Positions 25,462 through 34,651 of a DNA stretch of 64,000 nucleotides are shown here, one piece after another. Position 1 is the stretch's first letter. Each line of letters opens with the position of its first letter. This DNA is from Anaerolineales bacterium (GTDB lineage: Bacteria; Chloroflexota; Anaerolineae; 4572-78; J111): positions 496,001-560,000 of the forward strand of contig JABTUW010000005.1 in the NCBI GenBank assembly GCA_015075185.1. The letters run 5' to 3'. The translations under genes were made by a program, and so were the position numbers. The notes beneath the pieces are model-generated. The model had not been told where the DNA came from. It did no database searches and was given only the letters and a program-made list of their open reading frames with translations.

Positions 25462-25983
25462 ATGAGGAAAATTCAAAAACCGGAAATAGGCGAATATGCG
25501 CCCTATACGATCATGTATATTGGTTTGCTGCCTGACGATGGCCTTGTCTTAAAGTATTTGCGGGATAATTTAAACACTGTGGTAGATTTCATCCGTTCCC
25601 TACCCGAAGAAAAACTCGCATACCGCTGGGCTGAAGGGGAGTGGACCATCAAAGAAATACTGGGACACGTTATAGACGATGAGCGGATTTATTGTTACCG
25701 CGCCCTGCGTTTTGCCAGAAATGATGCCACCGAGTTGCCCGGATTCGACCAGGATGACTATGTCATTTTTTCAGGGGCAAATGAGCGTAGCATAGAGGAT
25801 ATTTTGGAAGAATATGGAGCGGTTCGAAAGGCAACCCTTACTTTTTTCAATAGCCTCGAAGAAAATGCGCTTAAAAGAGCAGGGGTGGCGAATGGAAATG
25901 TGATGAGTGTTCGGGCGGCAGCCTATCATATTGCCGGCCATGAATTACACCATCTGAATAGTATTAGGGAGAATTATTTATAA
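25462..25983 (+). CDS. DinB-family (DUF664-like) protein
   Basis: This 173-residue four-helix-bundle protein has the DinB-type metal-site pattern: His in IKEILGHVIDDE (about residue 71) and the His pair in AAYHIAGHELHHLN near the C terminus. DinB-like proteins include thiol-dependent transferases that use mycothiol or bacillithiol; many have unknown substrates. It is first in a set of closely spaced plus-strand genes. Here DinB means the YfiT/DinB superfamily, not DNA polymerase IV. Confidence 0.85.
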   Translation: MRKIQKPEIGEYAPYTIMYIGLLPDDGLVLKYLRDNLNTVVDFIRSLPEEKLAYRWAEGEWTIKEILGHVIDDERIYCYRALRFARNDATELPGFDQDDYVIFSGANERSIEDILEEYGAVRKATLTFFNSLEENALKRAGVANGNVMSVRAAAYHIAGHELHHLNSIRENYL

Positions 25984-26001
25984 ATGACCGGGGGTTGAAA
26001 G

Positions 26002-27012
26002 ATGAATTATACCGATTATCCTCGCGGGGTCGTTGAAGATATTGTCCGGCTGCGGCGGCGCATCGAGCAGTCGCACTTGCCCGGCAAACGGGTTGATAGG
26101 AACTTGCTGATTGGTACCTGGAATATCAGGGGGTTTGGACAAGTCTACCGGCAGTGGGAAGAGAATCCCGGCAGCCCCAAGCGCAATTTGCGGGCTATGG
26201 CCTATATCGCCGAAATCGTGAAATGTTTTGACGTTATCGCCGTTCAGGAAGTCAAGTGGGATACATCGGGGCTGCGGCTCTTATTGGAAGAGTTTCTGGG
26301 GTCGCAGTGGGGGTTGATCCTGAGCGATGTTTGCGCCGGTCCCAGAGGTAACAGCGAGAGATTGACGTTTATCTATGACAAGCGGCGGGTGCAGCCATCG
26401 GGTTTGGCCGGTGAGATTGTGCTTCCCCCTACCGCCGCCGGAGACCCGGTGCAGCAATTCGACCGCACGCCCTACGTGGTGGGTTTTCAGGTGGGCCGGG
26501 AGCGATTTGCCCTCCTGACGGCGCACATCAGGTATGGCGATACGCCGGAAGGCCGGGTAGGAGAAATCCAGGCCCTGGCCCAGTACACTGCCGCCGTGCT
26601 GCGAGACCGGGCCAAAAGTGGGGGTGAAGAGCGCAACTTGATCGTTCTGGGCGATTTCAATATTGATGATCGCGGGGATAATCCTTTGTTTCAGGCCTTC
26701 ATTTCGACCGGCCTGGTAGTGCCCGCCCCGTTATTGAACTTGAAGACAACCTATGCCACCAAACCAAAATTCTACGATCAGATTGCCTGGTTCATGGGCG
26801 ATCTGGACTTGCTGAGCGGTGAAAAGGCGGGCGTGATCAATTTCGCCGGAGCCGTGTATCAGGAACTGGTTCCACTGCAGATGTCTTATAGAGTGTCTGA
26901 CCACTTCCCCTTGTGGGTCGAATTTGTCATAGATCGAAGCACTGAACAGATGGCTCATACCCTGGGCGTGGATCCGGCCATGCCCGATCCTTTCAGTCTG
27001 ATACCAGATTGA
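26002..27012 (+). CDS. Endonuclease/exonuclease/phosphatase-family protein
   Basis: This 336-residue protein has the EEP catalytic blocks: LIGTWNIRGFG (metal-site Asn, about residue 41), AVQEVKWD (Glu), LGDFNIDD (Asp/Asn), and SDHFPLW (His) near the C terminus. The fold covers DNases, sphingomyelinases and inositol phosphatases, and no signal peptide is present, so a cytoplasmic nuclease or phosphatase is likely. Its stop overlaps the region of the next gene's start, and the two are probably co-transcribed. Confidence 0.85.
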   Translation: MNYTDYPRGVVEDIVRLRRRIEQSHLPGKRVDRNLLIGTWNIRGFGQVYRQWEENPGSPKRNLRAMAYIAEIVKCFDVIAVQEVKWDTSGLRLLLEEFLGSQWGLILSDVCAGPRGNSERLTFIYDKRRVQPSGLAGEIVLPPTAAGDPVQQFDRTPYVVGFQVGRERFALLTAHIRYGDTPEGRVGEIQALAQYTAAVLRDRAKSGGEERNLIVLGDFNIDDRGDNPLFQAFISTGLVVPAPLLNLKTTYATKPKFYDQIAWFMGDLDLLSGEKAGVINFAGAVYQELVPLQMSYRVSDHFPLWVEFVIDRSTEQMAHTLGVDPAMPDPFSLIPD

Positions 27013-27023
27013 TGGAGTATAAA

Positions 27024-27617
27024 ATGTCGAACAATCCTTACGATTACAGCACCCGCCGGGGGATTCACCCCATCTCATGGGAGGATTTCCACGGGATTTG
27101 CAAGGCGCTGGCTCAGGCCGTGTCCTCCTTCCAACCCGAAATTATTCTGGCCGTTGGTCGCGCCGGCTATTATCCGGGCACGCTCCTGGCGCATCTGCTT
27201 CAGGTCGAAATCTATCCGGTGCGTCTTTCCAGGCGGGTCAAGGACATTGTGACGTATAATACGCCACGCTGGTTGGTTGAGCCTCCGCCCCTGCTCCAAG
27301 GCCGGCGCGTGTTGATTGTTGACGAGATTTGTGACTCCGGCGAGACGATAACGATGGTGAAGGACAAGGCGGCGGCGTTAGGGGCAAAGGAGATCAAGAG
27401 CGCAGTGATGTATGCCCACACGGGGGGAGTATCGGCGGCGGATTTTATTGGCTTAATCACCGATGCCCTGCTGCTCAACCCGTGGGATCGGGAGATTTTG
27501 CGAGACGGCAGTTTTCAGTTTCATCCCGAGTATGTCGGGGCGCTGGCCCAGCAAGGGGTAGAGGCTGGCTCGTCGCTGCTGATCCAGGCTACTCCAATGG
27601 AATTGGCCAAGGGATAG
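27024..27617 (+). CDS. Phosphoribosyltransferase-domain protein
   Basis: The 197-residue protein carries the PRPP-binding loop VLIVDEICDSGETI (about residues 96-109) and an upstream VGRAGYYPG segment typical of purine-type phosphoribosyltransferases. I chose ATG 27024 (MSNNPYDYS), six bases after GGAG; earlier in-frame TTG and ATG codons overlap the previous stop. It resembles xanthine/hypoxanthine-type enzymes, but distant family members act as regulators, so the base is not assigned. Confidence 0.88.
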   Translation: MSNNPYDYSTRRGIHPISWEDFHGICKALAQAVSSFQPEIILAVGRAGYYPGTLLAHLLQVEIYPVRLSRRVKDIVTYNTPRWLVEPPPLLQGRRVLIVDEICDSGETITMVKDKAAALGAKEIKSAVMYAHTGGVSAADFIGLITDALLLNPWDREILRDGSFQFHPEYVGALAQQGVEAGSSLLIQATPMELAKG

Positions 27618-27655
27618 ACTAATCCACAACTTTCCCTATAACTCAGGAGATAACG

Positions 27656-27862
27656 ATGGAAAACCGAACCTGTCCCAAGTGTAGCGGTGAGATGGATGAA
27701 GGAACTGTGTCTATATCAGAGGGAGTCAAGTATATCTCGAACCGCCAGGCGGGGATGCTCAAGGCTGTTACGCCCGCCCGCCGGGCGCGAGTTTGCCTGA
27801 ACTGCGGCTATATGGAGTTGTACCTTGATGTGGCAGAGTTGAAAAAGAAAATCCAGAAATAA
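27656..27862 (+). CDS. Small zinc-ribbon protein
   Basis: This 68-residue protein has CPKC at residues 6-9 and CLNCGY near 47-52, a four-Cys zinc ribbon. A clear AGGAG lies before the ATG. It is encoded 38 bp after the phosphoribosyltransferase gene and 14 bp before the LLM oxidoreductase gene. Function is unknown; nucleic-acid or protein binding is typical for such modules. Confidence 0.8.
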   Translation: MENRTCPKCSGEMDEGTVSISEGVKYISNRQAGMLKAVTPARRARVCLNCGYMELYLDVAELKKKIQK

Positions 27863-27876
27863 AGGAGACAAACCCG

Positions 27877-28815
27877 ATGAGTGAATTGAAATTTGGCTGG
27901 CACATGCCCTCATTTCCCGTTGACGGCAGCAGCGGGCTGGCCTTCATTGACCAAATCAAGCACACCCTTGACTGCATTCACCCGCACTTTGACTCCGCCT
28001 GGATGGATGACCACCTGCTGCCCTGGGCCGAGTGGCAGCCCAATGACACGCCTTACCTGGAATGTCTGACGACCGTCGCTTACTTTGCCGCCCTCTTCCC
28101 CACGCTTAAATTTGGAACCAGCATGCTGTGCCAGTCTTACCGCAATCCCGGCCTGCTGGCCAAGACGGCGGCCAACCTCCAACTTTTAACCAGGGGACGG
28201 TTTCTCTTTGGCATTGGCGCCGGTTGGATGGAAGAAGAGTATGTGGCTTATGACTTTGACTTTCCCGAACCGGCAGTGCGCATCGCCCAATTAGAAGAGG
28301 CGGTGCAGATTGTGAAAAAACTATGGACCGAAGCGCCGGCCAGCTTTGAGGGCGTCTACTACCGGCTCAAAAATGCCTACGCCGAACCGCGTCCCCAGCC
28401 GGTCCCACCTCTGCTGATTGGCGGCGGGGGCGAACAACTGACCTTGCGGGTGGTGGCCAAATACGCCGATTGGTGGAATATCTCCGGCGGCAGCTACGAC
28501 AACTATGCGCACAAACTCAAGGTGCTGCGCCGTCACTGCGAGGCCGTCGGTCGCGATTACCATGAAATCGTCAAAACCTGGTCGGCCGAAGCCGTTGCCG
28601 TAGCCGAAACGGAGACCGAAGCGCAGCATGTGGCCGCCGCTTCGCCCTACAATGAGTATTCGATTATCGGCACGCCGGCCCAGGTGGCGGAACAGCTTCA
28701 AGCCTTTGTTGATCTGGGAGTGACTTATCTCATTGTCCGCCTTCTTGATTTTCCCGATACGGCTGGCATTGAGCTGTTTGCCCAGGAAGTGATGCCGCGT
28801 TTATCGGCCCCTTAG
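27877..28815 (+). CDS. LLM-class (luciferase-like) F420- or flavin-dependent oxidoreductase
   Basis: The 312-residue protein is a TIM-barrel of the bacterial luciferase superfamily: FGIGAGWMEEEYVAYDFDFP near residues 110-130 and PLLIGGGGEQLTLRVVAKYA near 178-197 are hallmark segments. The family uses coenzyme F420 or FMN to oxidise or reduce small molecules. AAGGAG precedes the ATG. It is the last gene of the plus-strand set and converges on the 2-oxoglutarate dehydrogenase operon. Confidence 0.9.
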   Translation: MSELKFGWHMPSFPVDGSSGLAFIDQIKHTLDCIHPHFDSAWMDDHLLPWAEWQPNDTPYLECLTTVAYFAALFPTLKFGTSMLCQSYRNPGLLAKTAANLQLLTRGRFLFGIGAGWMEEEYVAYDFDFPEPAVRIAQLEEAVQIVKKLWTEAPASFEGVYYRLKNAYAEPRPQPVPPLLIGGGGEQLTLRVVAKYADWWNISGGSYDNYAHKLKVLRRHCEAVGRDYHEIVKTWSAEAVAVAETETEAQHVAAASPYNEYSIIGTPAQVAEQLQAFVDLGVTYLIVRLLDFPDTAGIELFAQEVMPRLSAP

Positions 28816-28882
28816 CCATTCCAGAGCAAAAGATGGACCCTTTTTTGAGGAAGAGGAGCTTGCCCCTGCTGAACCGTGATCT

Positions 28883-30109
28883 TTATCCTTCTAACAACAG
28901 CGTCTCGGGGTCTTCAATCAGCTCTTTGACCCGCACCAAAAATTGCACGGCTTCCCGGCCGTCCACAATGCGGTGGTCATAGCTGAGGGCAACGTACATC
29001 ATGGGGCGGATAACCACTTCATCGTTAAGCGCAATCGGGCGCTTTTCTATTTTGTGCAGGCCCAAAATGCCGACCTGCGGCGGATTGAGAATCGGCGTAC
29101 TGAGCAGGGAGCCAAAGATACCGCCATTGGTGATTGAGAAAGTACCTCCCCGCAGCTCTTCCAGCGAGAGCGTGCCTGCTTGCGATTTTTTGACATAGTC
29201 GTTAATGGTCTGTTCGATTTCGGCAAAAGTCAGCCGGTCGGCGTTGCGGATAACCGGCACAACCAGGCCTTCCTCCGCGCCAATAGCCATGCCGATGTCA
29301 TAATAATGCTTGAGGACCACTTCTTCGCCGTCAATCTCGGCGTTGAGTTGAGGAAACTGTTTCAACGCGCCCACCACTGCCTTAACAAAGAAGGACATAA
29401 AACCCAGCTTGATGCCATGGCGCTGCTGAAAACTCTCCTGGCGGCGCTGGCGCAGCTCCATTACCCGACTCATATCAATTTCGTTGAAGGTCGTCAGCAT
29501 GGCGGCAGTGTGCTGGGCTTCAACCAAACGCTGGGCAATGGTCCGCCGGCGGCGCGACATGCGCGCCCGCGTCTCCCGCCCCGCCTGGTCGCGGGCTGGC
29601 GGGGGAGCCGGCTGGTCGGCCTCGACTTTAGCTGTTGGTTTTACCGCCGGGGCAGGTTCCGCTTTGCCTTTTTGCTCATCCAGGTAGCGCTCCACATCCT
29701 TTTTCATCACCCGCTCGTCGTGCGGAACGCTGGCCAGGTCCAGGCCGCGCTCCTGGGCCAGGCGTTTGGCCATTGGCGTGGCTCGCTCCTCGGCTTTGGC
29801 CGGGACCGGCTGCGCCGCGTCTGCCGCCGCTTCCACGGGCTGGGTTGCCGCTTGTCCGTTTACCCCGTCAGCCGTTTCGTCAATCAGCCCCAGCACTTCC
29901 CCGACCTTCACATCCTCGCCTTCACGGTGCTTGATGCTGCGCAAAATCCCAGCCTGCTGGGCCGCCACTTCCAGATTGACTTTATCGGTCTCCAGTTCGA
30001 CCAGCGCCTCACCGGTCTGGACCGGGTCGCCTTCCTGTTTTAGCCAGCGGGAAACCGTTGCTTCAATAATCGACTCGCCCAAATCAGGGACTACAATTTC
30101 GCTCGACAT
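28883..30109 (-). CDS. sucB: Dihydrolipoyl succinyltransferase, E2 of 2-oxoglutarate dehydrogenase
   Basis: This 408-residue E2 has one lipoyl domain (residues about 3-77, lipoylation Lys in VELETDKVNLEV). A Pro/Ala-rich linker and an E3-binding peripheral domain (ATPMAKRLAQERGLDLASV) follow, then the acyltransferase core ending with the catalytic YDHRIVDGREAVQFL. It transfers succinyl groups to CoA in the TCA cycle. The ATG at 30109 lies 4 bp after the E1 stop, with AGAGGG as a likely ribosome-binding site; the frame extends upstream inside the E1 gene but that part is not E2-like. Confidence 0.96.
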   Translation of the reverse strand: MSSEIVVPDLGESIIEATVSRWLKQEGDPVQTGEALVELETDKVNLEVAAQQAGILRSIKHREGEDVKVGEVLGLIDETADGVNGQAATQPVEAAADAAQPVPAKAEERATPMAKRLAQERGLDLASVPHDERVMKKDVERYLDEQKGKAEPAPAVKPTAKVEADQPAPPPARDQAGRETRARMSRRRRTIAQRLVEAQHTAAMLTTFNEIDMSRVMELRQRRQESFQQRHGIKLGFMSFFVKAVVGALKQFPQLNAEIDGEEVVLKHYYDIGMAIGAEEGLVVPVIRNADRLTFAEIEQTINDYVKKSQAGTLSLEELRGGTFSITNGGIFGSLLSTPILNPPQVGILGLHKIEKRPIALNDEVVIRPMMYVALSYDHRIVDGREAVQFLVRVKELIEDPETLLLEG

Positions 30110-30113
30110 CTTG

Positions 30114-32921
30114 TTATACCCTCTCCCACAAGATAGTATCCTCTTCCACTGTCTTGTCCGCCAGGTTGTAAGCCTGCTCGACGAGCAGCTTTTGATTAAT
30201 GGTATGCCAGACCGACCAGCCCTCGGCGGGACTCGAGCTGGGCAGCCGGCCCAGGTAGTAAAGCGGCCAGCGCCCGTCAATCAGCCCGATTAAGCGCGGC
30301 TGCGCAAATGACCAGGCCCCCATATTTTGGGGTTCCTCCTGCATCCAGACGACCTCTTGCAGCCTGGGGTATGCCTCCAGCGCCTGCTGCAATTCGGCGG
30401 TGGGGAAAGGATAGAGTTGTTCGATACGGACCAGGGCAATGGCTGGGTTGGCCTGCCAGCGTTGGTCGTTCAGCAGGTCAACGTAGATTTTGCCGCTGCA
30501 CAAAATCAGCCGCTCAACTTGCTCGACCTGCTGAACCAGCGGATCGCCAATGACCGGCTGCCAACCGCCCTCGGCCAGCTCGCGCGGCGAAGAGGCCACC
30601 TGCGGATGGCGCAGCAAGCTCTTGGGCGTCATGACCACCAACGGCAGCGGGTCGGTTTGGAGCAGCGCCGCCTGCCGCCGCAGCAGGTGAAAATATTGGG
30701 CGGCGGTAGTACAGTTGGCAATGCGCATGTTGGTTTCGGCGGCCATCTGCAAAAAGCGTTCCAGTCGGCCGGTCGAGTGATCCGGCCCCTGGCCCTCGTA
30801 GCCGTGCGGCAGTAACAGCACCAGCGAGGGCGTTTGGCCCCACTTGGCCCGGGCTGAGGTGATAAATTCGTCCACTATCGTCTGGCCGCCGTTGATAAAA
30901 TCGCCGTACTGGGCTTCCCAGATGACCAGCCGTTCCGGCGCCTGCACATTATAGCCATATTCAAAGCCCAATGCCGCCGCTTCCGAGAGGGGGCTGTTGT
31001 GGATTTCAAAAGATGCCTGGGCCTGGGGGAGGGCCTGCAAGGGGATAAAAGGCTGGGCGGTTTCGGCGTCGTAAAGAACAGCGTGACGCTGGCTAAAAGT
31101 GCCGCGTTCCACGTCCTGGCCCGTCACGCGGATGGCCGTTCCATCGGCCAAAATAGAAGCCATGGCTAATATCTCGGCGGCAGCCCAATCAATGTTGACC
31201 TCGTCGGCCTTGGCAAACGCCTGGCGGCGGCGCTCCATCGTGCGCTTCAGCTTCGGGTGAAGTTGAAACCCATCAGGAAATTGAAGGAGAGCGTCATTCA
31301 GTTCACGCAGGTGCTTCAGCGGAACTTTGGTTTTCACCCGGCGGGCCGCGCCGGGCGGCGGCAGCTTGGGCGGCACTTCGGCCAAATCTTCAGCCGGTTC
31401 CAGCGAGTCCATGATCCCCTGTAACTCGGCCATCCGCTGTTTGACCAGGGCTTCCGCCTGCTCTGCGGTGATGAGGTTGCGCTTGACCAGTGTTTCCGCC
31501 CAGCAGGCGCGGACGGTGGGGTGAGCTTCGATTTTTTGATACATGGCCGGCTGGGTAAAGCTAGGTTCATCGCCCTCGTTATGGCCGTAGCGGCGGTAGC
31601 CAATCAAGTCAATCAGAAAGTCCTTTTCAAACTTATGGCGATAGGCCGAGGCCAGTCGAGCCGCCTCCATGCAGGCTTCCGTATCATCGGCATTGACGTG
31701 GACCACCGGCATCTTGAATCCCTTGGCCAGGTCGCTGGCGTAAAGGGTGCTGCGGCTTTCGTGGGGAAAGGTGGTGAAACCCAATTGATTGTTGGCAATG
31801 ATGTGGATCGTGCCACCGGTATGATAGCCCGGCAGCCGGGAGAGGTTGAGCGTTTCGGCCACAATGCCCTGGCCGGGAAAAGCAGCATCGCCATGGATCA
31901 GAATTGGTAAGGCAATCTCGTGGTTAAAGCGGGGCACTCCGGGCCGATCAACCTCGGTCCCCACGGCCCGGGCCATGCCCTCAACCACCGGGTTGACCGC
32001 TTCCAGGTGGCTGGGGTTAGGGGCGATGGTCACCACCAGGTCAACTTCTTGGCCATCCCGCACCGCCCGGCGCGCGCCGAGGTGATATTTGACATCGCCG
32101 GTCCAGCCCAGGTCACCGCTAATCATAAACTGATGGCCCTGGAGGGGGTCCTTGAATTCGGCCAAAATTTGAGCGTAAGACTTGTTGAGATTGTGGGCCA
32201 GCACATTAAGCCGGCCCCGGTGGGCCATGCCAATGAGAATGGTGTAGATGCCGTTCTCAGCCGCATCACCGATAATCTCATCCAGAATAGGGATGAGCAT
32301 ATCCAGCCCTTCGATGGAGAAGCGGGTTTTGCCGGGGAAAGTTCGCTGCAAGAACTGCTCGAAAACTTCGACCTGGGTCAGCCGTTCCAGCAGGGCCAGG
32401 GCATCAATCGGGTCTTTGGGGGGGCAAAATGTTCCGGCTTCGGCCACCTGGCGCAGCCACTCCCGTTCTTCTGGCTGGCGCAGATGGTCATAATCATAGC
32501 CGATGGTGTTGGAGTAAATCCGGCGCAGCGCCTCGATCGCTTCCAGGGCATTGCTCGCCTCGGCTGCCACCGGCCCGCCGACGAGACTGGCCGGGAGCTG
32601 GCGCATTATCTCCTCGGTCAAGCCGTACGCGGCCGGGTCGAGCGCGGGATCGCCGGGGGGTGGGCTGCCCAGCGGGTCAAGCTGCGCGGCCAGGTGCCCG
32701 TACTCGCGGATGGCCTGGGCCAGATTGACCACCCCGCTCAGTTGGTCAAGCTGCGCCGTCGAAGGGGGGGCGAGCCGATCAGCGCCGTTGCCGGGCGGCG
32801 TCCAGTGTTGAAAATAAGCGCGGGTAGCGGCGTCAACAGCATCGGGATTCTGTTGGTACCGCTCGTAAAGTTCTAAGATGTAGCCTAAATTAGGCCCGTG
32901 AAAATCCCCCCATGTACTCAT
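30114..32921 (-). CDS. sucA: 2-oxoglutarate dehydrogenase E1 component
   Basis: This 935-residue protein is the thiamine-diphosphate E1 of the complex, of normal length. Landmarks are GPNLGYILELYERYQQNP at the N terminus, RGRLNVLAHNLNKS, the cofactor-site segment GDAAFPGQGIVAETLNLS, GHNEGDEPSFTQP, and the C-terminal transketolase-like part with PHGYEGQGPDHSTGRLERFL. I chose ATG 32921 (MSTWGDFHGPN), with GGGGAGGA upstream. With sucB it implies a complete oxidative TCA step and thus aerobic metabolism; E3 is not in the window. Confidence 0.96.
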   Translation of the reverse strand: MSTWGDFHGPNLGYILELYERYQQNPDAVDAATRAYFQHWTPPGNGADRLAPPSTAQLDQLSGVVNLAQAIREYGHLAAQLDPLGSPPPGDPALDPAAYGLTEEIMRQLPASLVGGPVAAEASNALEAIEALRRIYSNTIGYDYDHLRQPEEREWLRQVAEAGTFCPPKDPIDALALLERLTQVEVFEQFLQRTFPGKTRFSIEGLDMLIPILDEIIGDAAENGIYTILIGMAHRGRLNVLAHNLNKSYAQILAEFKDPLQGHQFMISGDLGWTGDVKYHLGARRAVRDGQEVDLVVTIAPNPSHLEAVNPVVEGMARAVGTEVDRPGVPRFNHEIALPILIHGDAAFPGQGIVAETLNLSRLPGYHTGGTIHIIANNQLGFTTFPHESRSTLYASDLAKGFKMPVVHVNADDTEACMEAARLASAYRHKFEKDFLIDLIGYRRYGHNEGDEPSFTQPAMYQKIEAHPTVRACWAETLVKRNLITAEQAEALVKQRMAELQGIMDSLEPAEDLAEVPPKLPPPGAARRVKTKVPLKHLRELNDALLQFPDGFQLHPKLKRTMERRRQAFAKADEVNIDWAAAEILAMASILADGTAIRVTGQDVERGTFSQRHAVLYDAETAQPFIPLQALPQAQASFEIHNSPLSEAAALGFEYGYNVQAPERLVIWEAQYGDFINGGQTIVDEFITSARAKWGQTPSLVLLLPHGYEGQGPDHSTGRLERFLQMAAETNMRIANCTTAAQYFHLLRRQAALLQTDPLPLVVMTPKSLLRHPQVASSPRELAEGGWQPVIGDPLVQQVEQVERLILCSGKIYVDLLNDQRWQANPAIALVRIEQLYPFPTAELQQALEAYPRLQEVVWMQEEPQNMGAWSFAQPRLIGLIDGRWPLYYLGRLPSSSPAEGWSVWHTINQKLLVEQAYNLADKTVEEDTILWERV

Positions 32922-32953
32922 CCAGCAGCCCGTCCTCCCCAAATTCCCTTTGC

Positions 32954-32988
32954 CAGACCCTAAAGGTCTTTAAGACCTTTAGGGTCTG
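32954..32988. repeat. Second copy of the AGACCCTAAAGGTC palindrome
   Basis: CAGACCCTAAAGGTCTT at 32954-32970 and AAGACCTTTAGGGTCTG at 32972-32988 form perfect 17-bp arms around one T. The element lies upstream of sucA and downstream of the propeller gene that ends at 33069. It could terminate read-through from that gene. Confidence 0.9.
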
Positions 32989-33068
32989 AAACTTCCTGTC
33001 GGGAGGTAGTATACAAGGCGCGTCTTGACCTGTCAACAGGCCCAAAAAGTAGCTCGCAGAGAAATTTT

Positions 33069-34643
33069 TCAAATGATCACGACGTGCCCGCAAAACTCGC
33101 AGCGGTCGCTGCCTAATTCAAGAGAGCCGCCGCAGTGGGGACAGCTAAAGGTTTCAACCTTGATCGGTTCGCCCAACTTGATCAAGGCGGCGTTGACGTC
33201 GGCCAGTTGCGTCCGCAGCTCTTTCAGCCGGGCCAGGTAAGCTTCGCCGGACACTTCGCTGCGGCCCTGCATCTTCTTCAAATCCTGGATGCTCTCGTGC
33301 AGCATGCGCCGCCGCGCCCGCTGAGCTTCGACCGTCATCTGCTCGGCGCTCACCTGTACCGTCGGCGCGGGTTTCAGCGAGGCCAAAAAGTAGGCCACCC
33401 CGGCAATGACCAGACAGGCCAGCAGCCCGCCCAGCAGCGGGCTGTACCAGAAAGGCGCGGTGGTTTTGACCAGCCGGTAAGCTTTGACCTCGTTACTGCC
33501 GGCCACCAGGAACTCCTGCGTGCCGGCCAGCTTGCCCGAATCCAGGCGCGTGACCGGCCCTTGCACCGTAAAATCGGCGAGGCGGCTCCCGCTGGCGCTG
33601 AAGATGTTGACTGCGCCGCTCTCGTCGCCGATAATAACTTCATCCCGCCCGGCGCCGGCGCTGTCTACCCCGACGATTTCGGCCACTTTATCGCCCACCC
33701 TGGCTGACCACACCTGCTGCCCGTTCTGGTCAAATGCCCAAACGCCGCCGTCTTTGCCGCCGACAATCACCTCGGTGGTGGCCGGGTCGCCGTCAACCTC
33801 GGCCGGCCGGACTTCGTTGATTGCCTGGCCCAGACTGGCGTTCCAGAGTGGCTGCCCACTGGCTCCCTCATACACCGTTAGCTCCCCGTTCTGGCTGCCG
33901 ACAAAAACCCGGCCGTTCTGCGGCCCACCCAGCGGAAATGAACGCAAGCGGCGCAGGCCCCCCACCGCCGAGGTTTGCCACATGACCGTACCCCGCCGGT
34001 TAAGGACAACCACCGGCCCATTCTCAATACCGGCGGCAATGGCCCGGCCTTCGCTCAGAGCGACATCATCCAGGCCGCGCAGGGGGGAGGCATCGGGCAG
34101 GGTATACTGCCAGAGTGTCTCTCCCTGGGCGGAGAGCGCCGTTAGATGGCCGTTGTTATCGCCCACGACGACTTCGCTGCGCCGGTCGTTATCGAAATCA
34201 ATGGCCGTAATCCGGCTGGGCTGGCCCAACTCGGCCGGGCTTACCTGCCAGAGTTGCTGGTCCTGCCCCGTAAAAGCGACGATCTGTGTCTGCGCTCCCT
34301 CCCAATAAGCGGCGATGATGTCAGGCACGCTGTCGTTATTGACATCACCCATTGTCGTGGCCAGGGGGCTGGGGAAAGGTTTGTCCAGAACTACCTGGCC
34401 CTGCTCGTCCAGCAGTTTTATCCCGGCTGTATCCTGCACAAAGATGTCGCGCTGCTTGTCGCCGGTCAGGTCGGTAATATTCATGCTCGAAGCGCTCTGG
34501 GCCGGAACGCTCCAGATGACCTCGGCTTCGACCTTTTCCCGGTTGGCCATTCCGGCAAAGGTAATCACGGCGGCGACGCCCATCACCAAGACCATCAAAA
34601 CGACGGCCATAATAATCGTTACCAGAGTTCGGTTGGATTGCAT
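33069..34643 (-). CDS. Membrane protein with extracellular beta-propeller and cytoplasmic zinc-ribbon tail
   Basis: This 524-residue protein has a transmembrane helix at about residues 9-31, then FG-GAP/PQQ-like propeller repeats (DLTGDKQRDIFV, DVNNDSVPDIIAA, DFDNDRRSEVVVGD) up to about 390. A second transmembrane helix follows (SPLLGGLLACLVIAGVAYFL), then a basic coiled-coil-like segment and a C-terminal zinc ribbon (CPHCGG and CEFCGH). The propeller would face outside and the ribbon inside, a sensor- or anchor-like layout. It is encoded 8 bp after a second membrane zinc-ribbon gene. I do not recognise a named family. Confidence 0.75.
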   Translation of the reverse strand: MQSNRTLVTIIMAVVLMVLVMGVAAVITFAGMANREKVEAEVIWSVPAQSASSMNITDLTGDKQRDIFVQDTAGIKLLDEQGQVVLDKPFPSPLATTMGDVNNDSVPDIIAAYWEGAQTQIVAFTGQDQQLWQVSPAELGQPSRITAIDFDNDRRSEVVVGDNNGHLTALSAQGETLWQYTLPDASPLRGLDDVALSEGRAIAAGIENGPVVVLNRRGTVMWQTSAVGGLRRLRSFPLGGPQNGRVFVGSQNGELTVYEGASGQPLWNASLGQAINEVRPAEVDGDPATTEVIVGGKDGGVWAFDQNGQQVWSARVGDKVAEIVGVDSAGAGRDEVIIGDESGAVNIFSASGSRLADFTVQGPVTRLDSGKLAGTQEFLVAGSNEVKAYRLVKTTAPFWYSPLLGGLLACLVIAGVAYFLASLKPAPTVQVSAEQMTVEAQRARRRMLHESIQDLKKMQGRSEVSGEAYLARLKELRTQLADVNAALIKLGEPIKVETFSCPHCGGSLELGSDRCEFCGHVVII

Positions 34644-34651
34644 AGTATCTC

